Source: Hyperoplus lanceolatus (lineage: Eukaryota; Chordata; Actinopteri; Uranoscopiformes; Ammodytidae). Taken from it: 64,000 nt of DNA. The translations under genes were made by a program, and so were the position numbers. Position 1 is the stretch's first letter; each line of letters begins with the position of its first letter. This document shows positions 38,763-52,101 of this stretch, one piece after another. The notes beneath the pieces are model-generated. The model did not search any database. It had not been told where the DNA came from and saw only the letters and a program-made list of their open reading frames with translations. The stretch is taken from positions 14,785,452-14,849,451 of the forward strand of contig CM049409.1 of NCBI GenBank assembly GCA_026929865.2, given 5' to 3'.

Positions 38763-40135
38763 ATGTGTGGAAATACTCATGACCCTGTTTTAAAGTGCTG
38801 CATGTGCTTGTGTGCGTGTCTGTCTTCCTCCAGATTGATGCACACATCCTCTTTGCTCAACAGATTTTGTCATGCGGGGTACAGAGAAGAAAAGGCAGAA
38901 ATGAAAGTCAAGTCAGTTTTTATTTTCATTCAGACGGATTGAGGAATTGTGAAGAAGCATAAAAGCAAAAAGACAATAGGAACGTCTCTGTTTCCGAATT
39001 GATTTGATGTTCAAAAAAATACTGTGAGTCTGACAGTGCTAAATCGATGGAGGACTATTTTCGGAGAAACACTGACTGTGCACAGTCAGCCATTCTTTAG
39101 TTTGCTGTTTGTTCATCTGAATGAGCATCAGGTATACATTTACTCCTTGCACCCAAAAGGCACCTTCCACATTGTTTACTTTGCCAAAACATCCTGATTA
39201 ACTGGTAGTTGATTTGGGTGATGTGTTCACATCAGTGGAGCCAAACACAGCAACATGCTGAACATACTGTACTGTCTAAGTCCAATTAAGATTTATTTCA
39301 CGTGACTTTGCATTACACATTACACAATTTTGTTCTGTTTTCCAGTCATGTGATGACATAAATGGGAAGGAAAATAAGTAACATTAAGGAGCAGTGTATT
39401 AGACTGGCTTCATCAAAGCAGCCACAACATGAAAACTGTCTATAACGTATTTTAAAATGACTTTTGCTTAATGCAGCACATGCACTTTGACCCACCTCAT
39501 GTTTCTCTCTCTGTCACGTATGTTTCAATAGGCAACTTCTAAAAAGTTAACTATACATGTGACAAAAACAAACAAACCAAAAGAACAACAAACCAAAATA
39601 ACAACAAACACCCTCATTCAAATTCTAGTCAACAGTGACTCATCCTCTCAGATCCTGTTCAGTCCTGGCTTCCATTGGATCCCTGTGAATCTGATCCTGG
39701 AAATGATGCCGGTTCTCACGTTACGGAGATGTATGGAGAGATTAGAAGAGACAAAAAAATACGTCACTGTTCAATGGACAGCAGTGACTCGTCCTTTTAA
39801 AGGTAGTTTTAGCCTGCTGTGATGCCACAATGTAACTATACAAGTCCAGATGAAACTGTGATATTTGTAAATAATTAAGTCAAATATTTGCTCCTGAAAA
39901 TGAATTTGATCTTTAATGTTACAATTTATCTCACACTAGAGACTCCATCAGTTTACCTCAATGAGGTTCAATAAACACAATAATCTATTTGCAAAATCTA
40001 TTTAAACCAGGTTTATTATATAGAGGACAACATTATTATGCATAGCCGATGCAAATTACCTTGAGCTTTTTTCTGCTTCTTCCAGTCAAGTGTGCCAATT
40101 TAGAGCCCACACATGTCCTTGATTTGAATAGGAAA

Positions 40136-40136
<1 letters not shown>
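38763..40136. other. Unannotated stretch, no gene seen
   Basis: No supported gene. A patch near 39630-39700 (text resembling FHWIPV) recalls LINE reverse transcriptase LHWLPV but is too short to call. Confidence 0.35.

Positions 40137-40193
<57 letters not shown>
40137..40193. repeat. (TG)n microsatellite
   Basis: About 28 TG units. Confidence 0.95.
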
Positions 40194-40195
<2 letters not shown>

Positions 40196-40573
40196 TTTTA
40201 CCAGGTAAAAGGTGAGCGTTTGCATTTTTTGCACTGATGACAGTTCTTTATGCTGGTATAGGGAACAGTTTCCATAGAGATTTAATCATTCCTTGAAGGG
40301 TTAACCTAAGCGTTTCTGTGTCATTGGAGGTGAAAGATTGTTTTCTGGTCACTGGGCAGACAGACATTAGTCATACTTTATCTTAGTTGTGCTGTAGCAC
40401 TGTTGAGTTGTGTTGAAGTCGAGCTCATTATCTTGCAAATAACGCCCACAAAACCATAAAAAAAAACTCTGTCAATGGGATTGTGGTAATTTGATTAATC
40501 ATGTCTTTATTTGAGAACATGCACTACTACAGCACAATATTCACCTAGATGATAAGTTCCTTAAAACTAGGTC

Positions 40574-40690
40574 AAGTGTGTGAGAGCAGCCCCAGTCTCT
40601 GGAACTCTCTCCCACAAGTCATCCGTGACACCGATTTTCTCCCAAGATTCAAATCCAGTCTTGAAACCCACCTCTTTAAATGTATTACTC
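40574..40690 (+). mobile_element. LINE reverse transcriptase C-terminal fragment
   Basis: One plus-strand frame reads SPSLWNSLPQVIRD, then continues to FKSSLKTHLFK, the conserved C terminus of L2/CR1-group LINE proteins. Only the last ~40 codons remain; it is 5'-truncated. Confidence 0.6.
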
Positions 40691-40849
40691 AGTGTACTAG
40701 TGTATTTTAGTATTTTCATCGTTCTTCTATTAGTTTGTTGTTGTTTTGATTGTTTTGTGTTTATGCTGGCTTTGTATAATTGTTTGCATCACTTTTTATC
40801 TTTTATATTTTGTACATCTACTAATGTGTCCTTCATTTCATTTCATTCA

Positions 40850-41290
40850 TTTTCCTTTATTTATTCTCGAAAGATCAATTGAGGGTTACCCTCTTTTACA
40901 ATGACGTCGAGACACATTACAGATACACAATATACAATTAGAATACACAACAAGCTTACAAAGAGACAACAACAATTAAAACATTCAGATCAATTGAATA
41001 AAGCAGAACAATAGCCTGATTAAAACAGTTACAAGTGGAGTGGGGCTGATTCAAAATAATAACTTTAAATTGGTTAACAGTTATGAGTGTATTTATTTTA
41101 ATTTGATGTTGTAGGCTGTTCCAGGAGTCAGGGGCACTGTGGCTAAAAGCAGTTTCACCAAGGTCAGACCGGGCGTATGGAACATATAACATGAGCATTT
41201 CAGTTGAGCGGGTTTGATAAAGCCCATCTGAAATATGCAGCATTGTTGTCAAATAGAGTGGTAGTTGTCCTTGAGTGGCCTGAAAGGTGC
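40850..41290 (-). repeat. Dispersed repeat with LINE-like minus-strand text; partner at 58 kb
   Basis: On the minus strand it encodes YARSDLGETAFSHSAPDSWN and NQFKVIILN, resembling LINE C-terminal text. Plus-strand motifs GATCAATTGAGGGTTACCCT and AGTTTCACCAAGGTC recur at 58196-58480. It is bounded on the right by an ATT array. Confidence 0.5.
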
Positions 41291-41303
41291 ACATAAAGAA
41301 GAT

Positions 41304-41403
<100 letters not shown>

Positions 41404-44400
41404 CAATAAAAGTGATCAACTGGAAACACAACATGGCTTCATTGTGATTGTAATGTAAATAGTTTGCACTGACCAACAATACATCTGGAAAAACAGGCAA
41501 TGGTCCTTCTTTAAATGGTTTTAATAAGCAGATCATTTTTATGTTTTGCAGAAAGCAAAGAAAAAGGTAGGAACAGCCACAGTGAGCTGTAAAAAGAAGG
41601 GCCGCAAGTGACAACCTGCGTGCCTCCTTTTCTTACCAAGCTTTTGATCCCTTACTGTTGCATGGAAAACTAATCACTCTTTGTGTAACATGAAATCAGA
41701 TCACGGTAGGCCTACATCTATTATTGACTGACTTCTTTATTAAAGCAACAAAATTGGTCGGGTCAACATATCAGTGCACAGTCTTAAAACAATCTATATC
41801 AACAACACATGGATACATAACCAGTGAACCCAGGTGCGGACACAGAGAGGGAGGCATGGCAAAAGGTGAAATAGTTGTACGGCAGAGCACTAAAGCCTGA
41901 ACTGAGGAGTGGAGCAGAGCAGACAGGACTTCAAGAAGAGCATAAGCAGGGCCAGGTGAGGAGGGTAAACAGACAGCATGTACAATTTGCAACAACGGTG
42001 GTTTGAAGTGACGACTGGCTGAGGAAGCCCTTTGATCTGGCAGCATGTAAGTGGCAAGGCTGGGTATTTATAGAGGTTGTGATTATGGAACCGGTTGCAG
42101 CTGGTGTGCCTACTCTGCTCTGACTCACCTGTAGACACATGGCAACACTGGCATCATTAAAAAAACGAAGATATACCCAGGACAATGTTACAACTTTTAA
42201 GATAAAAAGAGAAATTTTTAATTTAATTTTTTATAACAGCTATAACAATATGGACCATAAATCAATATGTACGTCTTATCTATAAACATATCCAATCCAT
42301 TACAGTGACAAACATCTCCACACGCTGTTTTTTCATTAAAATTCCTCTGAATGGAGGAGGTGTTTACCAAACCACCATGCTGAACGTCACTGTTTGGCTC
42401 TGCGGCCTTCCCACTCTCCTTAATAGCTATGCAATTACCCATGATCCACGTCCCACCATGGTTATCGCATATGTTTGAGGAATGTCATTTGGAGAAATAT
42501 AGAGTGAGGAAAATGGAGACGGACAATCTTCATATTTTGAAATCCACTGAAGGCCTTAGAAATGTGTCGTTTTTAAACGGTGTATCACGGTTTGTGTGGT
42601 AGTATTATTCACTAATCATATATAAACTTGACACATTCTACATGCTGGTGAAGTATAGAAAAGTAGCGAAGTTATTTACAGATGTAGATCTCAGTGTTTA
42701 TATCTCCCCTTCTTCTACTGCATGTTGGATGCTTTGTAGTACTTTATAGTAAATTAATTATATAACGTATTATAGCATGTCACTGCCCCTTATATATTTG
42801 GGTTTAAGTTCTGTTATCTCCTTTTAGCTTAAGTTAGAACATGTCATCCTGGAAAAAAAAACTGCTGCTATAAATAAACACACTAGACAGGAATGTAACA
42901 GAGGATAGCTAACAGAAACTAAATACAACTGTTATGATGTGACTAAGGGAAATAGAAAGAGACATATTGAAAAGTGACAATGTGACTCAAAATGTCATAG
43001 CGAAAACTTCCACTTTGAGATACGCATTCTTTTTAGACAATGAACAATGACAACTTAAAATTTCACTATAATTAGGTTGAATTTGAATGACTTTTAAAAT
43101 TATATTCCAATTTATTGTATTTATCCTGTACATATTTTATATACTTACATATTATGATTTATCTCAAAATGTCTTCTATGTTGCACATTAAAACACTTAG
43201 GGGTTTTGCATAAAAGTACTTATAATACTAACTTGTATTGATGTTTTTTATTCGTAATGGCTTGTGCCATGTGTGTCTTTGTTCCTGCTGTTGTCTGTGA
43301 TATACTCACATGGGAATAGCAAAGCAAATCAGAGCTGCCCCTCGCTCCTCAGACACGTGAGCAGGTGCAACTGCCAGAGACCCAACATTCGCTCTGTGTC
43401 TCTGCGTCTGTGTGTCTGTATTTTTCTTTTGGACATTTTTTGCCAGCAAATAGAGAGAAAACAATAAGCTCAGAGACACAGTTCTGTAATTGTTTTCATA
43501 TTGCAGCAGCTGTGGTGTTGTCTCATATGTGTGTGTCTTGCGTGATGATGATGATGAAAGATTCGGAACACAGTGAACATCTTTTTTCTTTACTTGTGCT
43601 CTATGCAGCTACACATCCTGTGTGTGTAACCAGTGCCACATAACATTCTGGGTGTGAACAACAGTGTCGTCTGGACGGAAGAGTGTGTGTCACTACATTA
43701 CAGCAGCCATATGTTCTAAATGCTGCATGGTGGATGTGTCAACCACTACAAATGATTTGATTTACAAGTTCCTCAAAAGAAATCAGAAGTAATATAATTA
43801 GTCTTTACATACGGATTTGAACATTTTGTATAACTAAATATCAACAGTACACAAGTTGGTTCAGAGCCATGAAATTATATTAGCGCACATTTTCTTGCAC
43901 ATCTTTTTTTTGTGTGTTGTGTGTCCATATTCTTGACTTTTCTACTTTTGTTCACCTAATCTCTCTCTCCTTTTGAGAACATTTGGTCCTCATGGTATGA
44001 GCCTATAGCATTAAACATAAAGAACACAAACATGTAGAGATCTGCCTATTTTCTCTCTCTGTTTATTTTGAACTCAAACATACAATACAAATCATCCAGA
44101 GCCGTTTAGTTGAGCTTTGCAATCGTCATTTGTCTAGCAAACCTATCAGTCAGACTCAGACACACAAAGAGAATCGTTTTACCGTTTCAGCTGAAGCATG
44201 AATGAGCGTGTGTTTGCCTGACAACTCAAAGCAAACAGTGAAGGTAACTTGACGCAAAGCAGCTCATGCACAGTGGTCGCATTATATTACACTGCATCTA
44301 TTGTGTACTTTAAACTGTTATGGAAACGTACAGTAGTTCTGTTTATAAATCATCAAATACAGGTTTGAACAAAAGGATTAGACAAACCGTTTGGCCCACT

Positions 44401-46381
44401 TGACATTCATGTTTTTATATTTAAGATAGATAGAGGGATAGGTGACTTACTACAAGCCAGATTCTGTGTTCATCACCTAAGGGAAATTCCAAATACTTTA
44501 AGACTTTTAAGACTGTTAAAGGCCCCCAAATCACAGCTGAATTACTCTTATCTCACCCACACACATGCACATGTACATACTCTACAACTCAGGTATATTA
44601 AAGGATTGGAATGGAAATACATTAAAGCTATCTAGCTTTTTCCATGAACTGTGGGCACAGGTATGGATACTGAAAGCAGGGGGCTGTAGAAGTGGCAGAG
44701 GGGTGGAACAAACCTTGACATTCCTCACAAACCCTTAACAAATCACTGAGATAACACAATCCTTTTATGATCTGACACGGTGTGACTGTGGTTGGGTTGA
44801 GGCAGAAACATTTCCAGGGTTAGGCAAGAGCAAGATTGTGGTTTTTCAAAAGAACTCAAAGCCAGGAATAGCTGTCGCCATTGGAAAATAATATCATACT
44901 TGGTTAAGGTTAAGGAACACTGTGTAATGGTTGAAAGAAACCAACGTTGACAGTCAGTTGGAATTAGGAAGGAGACAGTGACCCTGAAAACAACGCCCAA
45001 CTACTTCTTCCTTTGGCTTCCAACAGTCGTAATTCTTCAAAGGATGTTGTAATTTCAACATCCTCTGAGCTGCATGAGGCAGTCTGTAACAGGGATGAGG
45101 GAACCAGATATTTTTTTTTCTTTAAATGTGATTTAGACATTATTGCCAAACAATGAGTATATATTTTTATTATCAAAATCATCATCCTCATCAATTTTAG
45201 CACCCCTAAATTGTATCCTGGCACCCCTGAAAAATAATTTTAAAATATATTAGACGAATGGATGACGAGCAATGTCTTCAATAAATGGCTCAGAATTTTT
45301 ATTTCTTTAAAAAAATAATTATTCTGGAAATATTTCAAGGCAAGCATGGGTACTGGGACCGGGGGTTGGGAATCGCTGCTTTAAGGGGGATGGTAATACT
45401 ATGTGGATGGCACAGATGTGGTGTCAAGAGGAGACACTTAGGGAAAGAGACACAGTAAAACGTGAAGGACAGGAGTATTAAGTTAGCAGAGAAGGGTGTC
45501 TTTTTTAAAAAGGAGAAGAGCAACTAATAAACAGATGATCAAAAATAAATCAAATGGAAACAAATCCTCCCAGGACGAACAGACGTGCAATAAAAAAAAA
45601 TCACAGAGGAACAGAATTCAAAGGCAAAATTATTACATGCCGAAAATAAAACACATAATAATAAAAATGCAAAGCAGCATGCCCTCTTGGTGACCTTTGG
45701 CAACCACAGTATACCTGTCTGAAACATATCAGAAATGGGATGTGAAACCACCCCGAGCATAATGGTGCATTTTCAAGAGAATGCTGGCGGTGGGGAACAT
45801 TGGTAATAAAAGAGAGAAGTCCAGTTTTCTTTATTGCCTGTCGTAATGCTGTGTAGTAAACCGCTGGATTGCTAATGCTGCCTGCTCTTGACGGTAATAC
45901 ATCTTCACTGGTTTACTGACACGGAGGTCATGGAGGGTGAGGTGACTGTAGCCTGCTGGGCAAACAGGTGGACAGGTGCCCATACAGCTTACATGTTGAA
46001 TCCAGAGAAAGACTGGAGGAGTGTGAATGAGTAACATCAGCAGTTAATATCATAACAAATGGGAGAATATTAGTGGTGTAGCAGATTTTGGTCCATTAAG
46101 TGTATTGTTAAAGGTTGACCCATTTTTTAAATTATATTTAAATTAGGATGTTTTAGATGTTCTGACTGACTTGTCCCTCCCCTACTGCAATCAGTAATAG
46201 GCAAATCCTTCCTATATACCATTAATAACATTAAGACCCCCTGATCTTTCTTCTGGAATTACCAGCAGGTTGACAATTTAATCACGCAGATGTCAGCATT
46301 AAGCGAGATCCCCTTCACTTTTCCTCAAGTGCCATCAGCAGATCAAAACTTTCACTTCAATGACATAGCTCAACATTAAAT
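41404..46381. other. Unannotated stretch, no gene seen
   Basis: About 5 kb without supported genes. 41760-42190 (GC-richer, overlapping minus-strand frames) could be a worn retroelement LTR, but no ends or partner were found. 45190-45385, ending GGGGGTTGGGAATCGCTGC, looks like a worn end of the 'GGTTCCCAACC' hAT-like repeats. Confidence 0.4.
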
Positions 46382-46660
46382 AGACAGGGTTGGAAAATTG
46401 GCATAGACATTAATGGTTCCCAGTAAATTTGTCATAATGATTTTGGTGATCCCCAACTTCTTCTCTGGATCCAGTGTAAGGTTCACATTTGTGGTTTTGA
46501 GTTAAAGCTACTGTTGGGTGGAATAATGACATTTGTGTTTAGTGCTAACAACAAAATGTTAGCAGGCTAACACACTGAACTGAAACAAACATGGTAAACC
46601 TGCTTAGCACTAGCATGCTAGAATTGTCATTGTCGGTATGTTAGCCGCTAGTATGGCTGT
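46382..46660. repeat. Dispersed fish repeat
   Basis: CATAGACATTAATGGTTCCCA, ATGATTTTGGTGATCCCC, AAGGTTCACATTTGTGGTTT and the following TTAGCAGGCTAAC...GCTAGC-rich tail match a well-known teleost repeat ('gatgaatcctaatgactttggtgatcc ... catttgtggttttgag ... gttagcatgctaac'). Boundaries are approximate. Confidence 0.6.
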
Positions 46661-49600
46661 TGACTGTTACTCTATGTACAGTATATCCCTCAAACCTCAA
46701 GATATTTTACTGTTTGAAAGCTTTACACATAAAACACATTATGTGAGGAATGAACAATGAAAGGGACAAAGCAGTGTGAAAAAAACTATAGGCCTAAGTA
46801 AGTAAAGAGGTTTTAATTCCAGAACTTTAAACATGAATGAACTAAACTGCCGCTTTGACATGTAGGTCATGTGGTTTGTGTCTGTCATTGGATCCTAGGC
46901 TATGTATGTCTGTCCATATGAATAAACAGTATCACACGTTTTTAAATAGTTTTTATTTACCCTTGTGTTTCCTGAAACTGGCTTCCTATGATGGATACAA
47001 ATGCTGATGCAAAACCAATGAGGCATAAAACCAGCAGTGTTTCAGCTTCTCAGCACAGGTGTCATAACAACCGCGGCAGGTTACTGGCACTGATGAATCA
47101 CCAGTCTGTGAAGATCGGTGTTAGAAAAAAATCCCCCTGTGGAGACCCTTTCACACTGTCTTCAATGAGAAGAGAATGAACTTTAACAGCTTTTGTGAAA
47201 CCTTTCTGATTCTGTTTCTCAGAAAAGGAAAGCGCAGGGAAAAACTCACAAGAAGTGATGCAAAGAAGTTACACCATTTTTAAGTTGCGTTTTCATTCAG
47301 CTCTTCAATTCAAACAGAAGTGAGGTGACAGTACCCTCGTGAGAGTGTGGACTTGAGCTATGCTATTTTGCGCAGTTCCTTTTTCTGTGGATTGGTTTTC
47401 CTGACAGTGACTCACTTCTGCTTTGATGCCTCTGTGCTTTTTTTCTCAACACACTCAATCAGTTTTTCCTCTTGACACAAGTTAAGGCAGCTGTTACTGT
47501 TGAATACAGGGCAGAAGAATAATCCATTGATAAAAGTACTAAATGCTTCTGCTAAGATGTTATCCAACTATTTAACTTGTACGCCCACCCCACCTCTGTT
47601 TGTTCTTACTTCTGTTTGCCTCTTGAATTGTTTTTAACAAAGGAAATAGTCCAATTGAAAACTGTGCAAACAGTCATGTCTGTGAATTATCCAGATTGAC
47701 TTGGAAAGATTTTATTTATGCGTTTACTTATTATTTATTTTGTGACAACGAGGAACACTCAGACTTTGTTGATTCAAGCGACCCCTTTGGACAAAAGCGG
47801 TAGTGTTTTAATGAAACCAGCCCCTGTTGTCATAAAGATCTTCACTAGCGAGTGCAATTATGTTGGAAGTGAGGGAAAGAGAGAACGCAGGGTGCATCGC
47901 AATGAGGTAATGTATTTGTATGCGACGATTACATTAATAATGGTGATATGACGATGGTGAAACAAAGTGAACTTTGATTACGTACCGTTCTGGTCTGCCT
48001 GCCTTACTTTGTCTGAGTTGGCAGGGATTAAGACAGGAAGAATTTGTTTGTAAAGGTTTTGGAAAAAGAAAAAAATATGTTGTCCTGCTGATAAAGATAA
48101 CATAACATTTTCCTCTTGTTTTCTGGTTGGAGGACTGGTTGAACCAACACTTTCTTTATCGCTAAATGCCAGTAGCTGTAAGTGTGAAATTCTGGTTTTC
48201 AGTTATTTGAGTGAGAATAACATGATTTAGAGTGAATCTACTTAAGAGAACAAGGCAAACAGGAAAACATTGTAGCAGCAACAGTGCAACTAATCTAATA
48301 CATCTAATGAAATTTACAGTAAACACAAGTTGACTCAAGCCAGGCACCACAGGCGTAGGCTACTGTATGTAACAGATAAATAAGTATCCAGTTTGGACGC
48401 GCGTCAGCCCAGACTTTGTGGCTCGGCCAGAGACACGCGGCAAGGAGCCAGGCTGTCAAATCAGAGCGGGAACAGAGCGGTTAGATTGTGTTTGAAAGAT
48501 TAGGGGGAAGAGATGAGAGAAGTGCGACCTGACCACAGCGTGAAAGGTCACTGGAACAGCATCAAGGTTCTTTTGTCAAGGGCCGCAAACAAAACAGAGC
48601 TGCATGAAAAAAAACAATAACCAAAAATGTATACACACCGAGGACACGTGTATGCCCTTATAAGGAAAACATTAACATTCTCAACCCAGATACACAAAAT
48701 GCCCATTCCCAAACATTTGTGCACAAACAATTTGGAATCAAACTACTGCCTCTAATGGGCCACTTCCCCTGCAGTCGAACCAAATTCTTTCTCTCTTTCT
48801 CTTTCCGCTCTCTCTCTCTCTCTCAGACCTTATCAACATGTTTGTGGGTTCGTCTGATTAGAGCGTGTATCTACAGACGAATATCACAGGAATTCGGTTA
48901 CAGGGATAACTTCTCGCCCACAGTATCCGCACTGACATCACACACAGTATGTACATGATAAATGACTACTAACATTGGTGATACCTTTCATTGTTACCGG
49001 AACATAGAGCCTTTAGCTTAGTATTAGTGCACTTAAGAGACAGCACAATTATTCGATTTGAGGGCCCCCATTCAAAATCCATAACTAATCCTGTACATTT
49101 AGGATAGCTGAAAGGCCTGTTTTAGAATTAATTCAAATAAGCTAGGGTTCAATTGTATTTATTTTTGAAAAGATACTTTTGAATAGATGTTAGACAATGT
49201 ACACCATGGTCACAGAAAAATGTAAATTACTGATTGGGTGCTGTATCAGGACACCTTGAAAGGAAAATAGTTCAACATTTTGGCATATTGAAGTGCTGGT
49301 AAGTGGTTCTTTCTTTTTAAATCTTTGGATCCACTCATGATATATGTATAAAACTACACTGTATTGGCATTTTTGGCTTAATTTTGTCGATTATACTCTG
49401 CATCTTGAAGTGAAACCGGAGGGCAGGATATTCATTATTCTGGTCTTAAAAAGAATGCCGTAACCACTAATTAACACGTAAATTATGAGAAAAATCGTTA
49501 TTTTCCTTATAGTCAAGAGCTGAAACCAAAATACCAAAACCAATCTGTAAGTCAGTTACTTTCTAATTTGCCTTCAATGTCAGCAAGTCTCAGCACAGGT

Positions 49601-50826
49601 CAACTGGTTTCTCAATGAAAATGTAAATCTTTAAAAAACAGCTCACAAATACAAAGTTTCATTATAACAGCAGGGCACTTGTTCCTGAATCTGTCTGAAA
49701 ATAGGGACTATGGTTTTGTTTGGCAAAGTATTAACGCGGTGCAGTTTTGAACTTTGGCTGCTCTCTGTGGAGGCATTGTGATGCAAAATCCATGATATGT
49801 AAACAAAAGCTGTGCAGAGCAGACATGAAATATGGAGAGGAGAAGGCATGAGTACTGCGGCCTCATATGTTTGCATCTGAACCCCCTCATGTTGGAACGA
49901 GCTACTGCTATGCCTTTAAAAGGGAAAAGGAACTACGGTCTCCTTCTGCTCACTTAAGGGGCTAACCGCAGTGATAGAAGAGCCTCTCTCCCTCTCTCTC
50001 TTTCTGTACCACATTGACAGAAGCCTTTGTTGAGCTGCTGTCTCAAACTAATTAAAGAGACAGACACTAAAAAAACTAAACTAAACTAAACTATTAAAAC
50101 TGTTGGTGTAAGTGAACACATATAGCTCAAATTTAATAAACCAGGTATGATGAAATACTTTCTGTTTTTGCTTGCAATTACCAAAATCCACTTGTAGCAA
50201 GAAACACATGTATATGGACTTTAATGGCGAATAATCGCAGATAATCCACAGTATTTCACATTTATGACATTATTTTACTTCACATTTCAGGTATAATGCA
50301 TTCTTACTGATTTTACGATTTTGAAAGTTATGTTTTTAAAATATAATTTGTAGTACTAAAACTGTACAGATGAAACATTTAACTGTTTTCTAATTGCTTA
50401 AACTGAGGCACATTTTTCCCATTCTTTTCATTTTTCTATAAAAGGAAGCACAAGAAGATCTCATTTACTACAAACTGCAATTACCACTATCTCTGTGCAC
50501 AGGTTTTAATCTGCACATTTAAATAAACACGTGTAGTTTTATTAACAGTGTACGATACAAACTAAAAAGGGAGAGCTTCATGTTTATATTATGAAACAAT
50601 AAACAAGAGATCATTTTTTGATTAAGCCAGTCTTCCTGTCTGCTTTTGGGAGCATTGTGGAGAAAAAACTATAAGTTTGGCTGCACTAATGTGACCACAG
50701 CTTATATTTATGAACAGTATATGAAGCAGAACATGCTGCACATGAACTGCAATGAAATAGGCTAAAGCATTTCCAATAACATTTGTAATATAGGACACAT
50801 GTATGGGTATGTCCAGTTATGTGTGT
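46661..50826. other. Unannotated stretch, no gene seen
   Basis: No exon, RNA or transposon that I can support. A small CpG-richer patch lies at 48395-48480. Confidence 0.45.
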
Positions 50827-50831
50827 GTGTC

Positions 50832-51218
50832 TGTTATGTACGGGTTTGTTTTGGGTGTGTTTCTTTGTTCTGTGTTTCTTTTGGTTGCCACTGATTAAGT
50901 GAGCAGGTGTGCTGCTCACTTAATCATGCTCACCTGGTGTAATCAGTGCCCATACTTAAGCAGCATGGTAAGCCTCAGTCTTCCCTGCTCTGCTCACTGC
51001 CATGCTGCTGGACTGTTGCTGCTCAACTGTGGTTTTCTAAAAGTTAAGTTTACGCTTTGAGTTTGTTAAATTCTGATCTTCGTTTGTACCGGTTAAGTTT
51101 GATACTTTTGTTCTTTTTGAATTAAATACGCATCATTTTACAACCTGACTCCTATTTACCCTTTGAGCTGGTTTTCAAGTTACAGTCCCTTTACCCCTAG
51201 TCAAACAGGGACGTAACA
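50832..51218 (+). repeat. 5' LTR (387 bp)
   Basis: TG...CA ends. It contains a hairpin near 50892-50926 (GATTAAGTGAGCA, then TGCTCACTTAATC). Compared with the 3' LTR it lacks six bases (1, 3, 1 and 1) and has one substitution near 51175. Confidence 0.93.
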
Positions 51219-51220
51219 AT

Positions 51221-51238
51221 TGGGGGCTCATCCGGGAT
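51221..51238 (+). other. Primer-binding site, tRNA-Pro type
   Basis: TGGGGGCTCATCCGGGAT begins two bases after the LTR. It differs by one base from the common proline-tRNA primer site TGGGGGCTCGTCCGGGAT. Confidence 0.8.
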
Positions 51239-51415
51239 CAAAAGAACTTTCCCATCACCAGAGTTTTTTTTTATTGGAGTTGGTAGTAGTTTCTTAGTCC
51301 CCCCTGATGTTTCTGGCATGGCAGTGAGCCAACAACTGCTCAGCAGAGCCTAAGGAGTATGCTGTCCTCAGAGGGTGGGGGCCGCCCTCTTCATCTTCTT
51401 CAGGGGGAGACGGTA

Positions 51416-51945
51416 CAGTTCGGTGGTCTCCGGGAGGAGACGGTTCGGTGGTCGACAGTTCGGTGGTCTCCGGGAGGAGACAGTTCGGTGGTCGACAGTT
51501 CGGTGGTCGACAGTTCGGTGGTCGACAGTTCGGTGGTCGACAGTTCGGTGGTCTCCGGGAGGAGACAGTTCGGTGGTCGACAGTTCGGTGGTCGACAGTT
51601 CGGTGGTCTTCGAGAGGAGACAGTTCGGTGGTCTTCGAGAGGAGACAGTTCGGTGGTCTTCGAGAGGAGACAGTTCGGTGGTCTTCGAGAGGAGACAGTT
51701 CGGTGGTCTTCGAGAGGAGACAGTTCGGTGGTCGACAGTTCGGTGGTCTTCGAGAGGAGACAGTTCGGTGGTCTTCGAGAGGAGACAGTTCGGTGGTCGA
51801 CAGTTCGGTGGTCTTCGAGAGGAGACAGTTCGGTGGTCGACAGTTCGGTGGTCTTCGAGAGGAGACAGTTCGGTGGTCTCCAGTTCGGTGGTCTCCGGGA
51901 GGAGACAGTTCGGTGGTCGACAGTTCGGTGGTCTCCAGTAGGAGG
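51416..51945 (+). repeat. Minisatellite of mixed 15- and 25-bp units (26 units)
   Basis: Every unit begins CAGTTCGGTGGTC (the second starts CGGTTC). I count 14 units of 25 bp (ending TTCGAGAGGAGA nine times, TCCGGGAGGAGA four times, and one worn TCCAGTAGGAGG) and 12 of 15 bp (ending GA, one ending TC), total 530 bp. The 15-bp unit equals the 25-bp unit minus ten bases. No frame on either strand meets a stop, so long ORFs here are artefacts. Confidence 0.95.
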
Positions 51946-52101
51946 CATCCCTTCCCCTTCCCCTCGTCCGGTGTCCTCCAGTGGGGCATTTTTTTCCGTT
52001 CCCCTGACAACGTGTGCTTTGTGTGCTTATGGAAAAAATGTTAAGACTCTTGATATTTGTTTTTTTAACAAACACTATGTGTTTGTATTTATGGTGGGGG
52101 G

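Noticed and set aside
41760-42190. Solo LTR of a retroelement
   Set aside because: The composition is suggestive, but no TG...CA ends, target duplication or second copy could be found.
51416-51945. CRISPR-like array of repeats and spacers
   Set aside because: The units are contiguous or separated by invariant text, there are no unique spacers, and the genome is eukaryotic.
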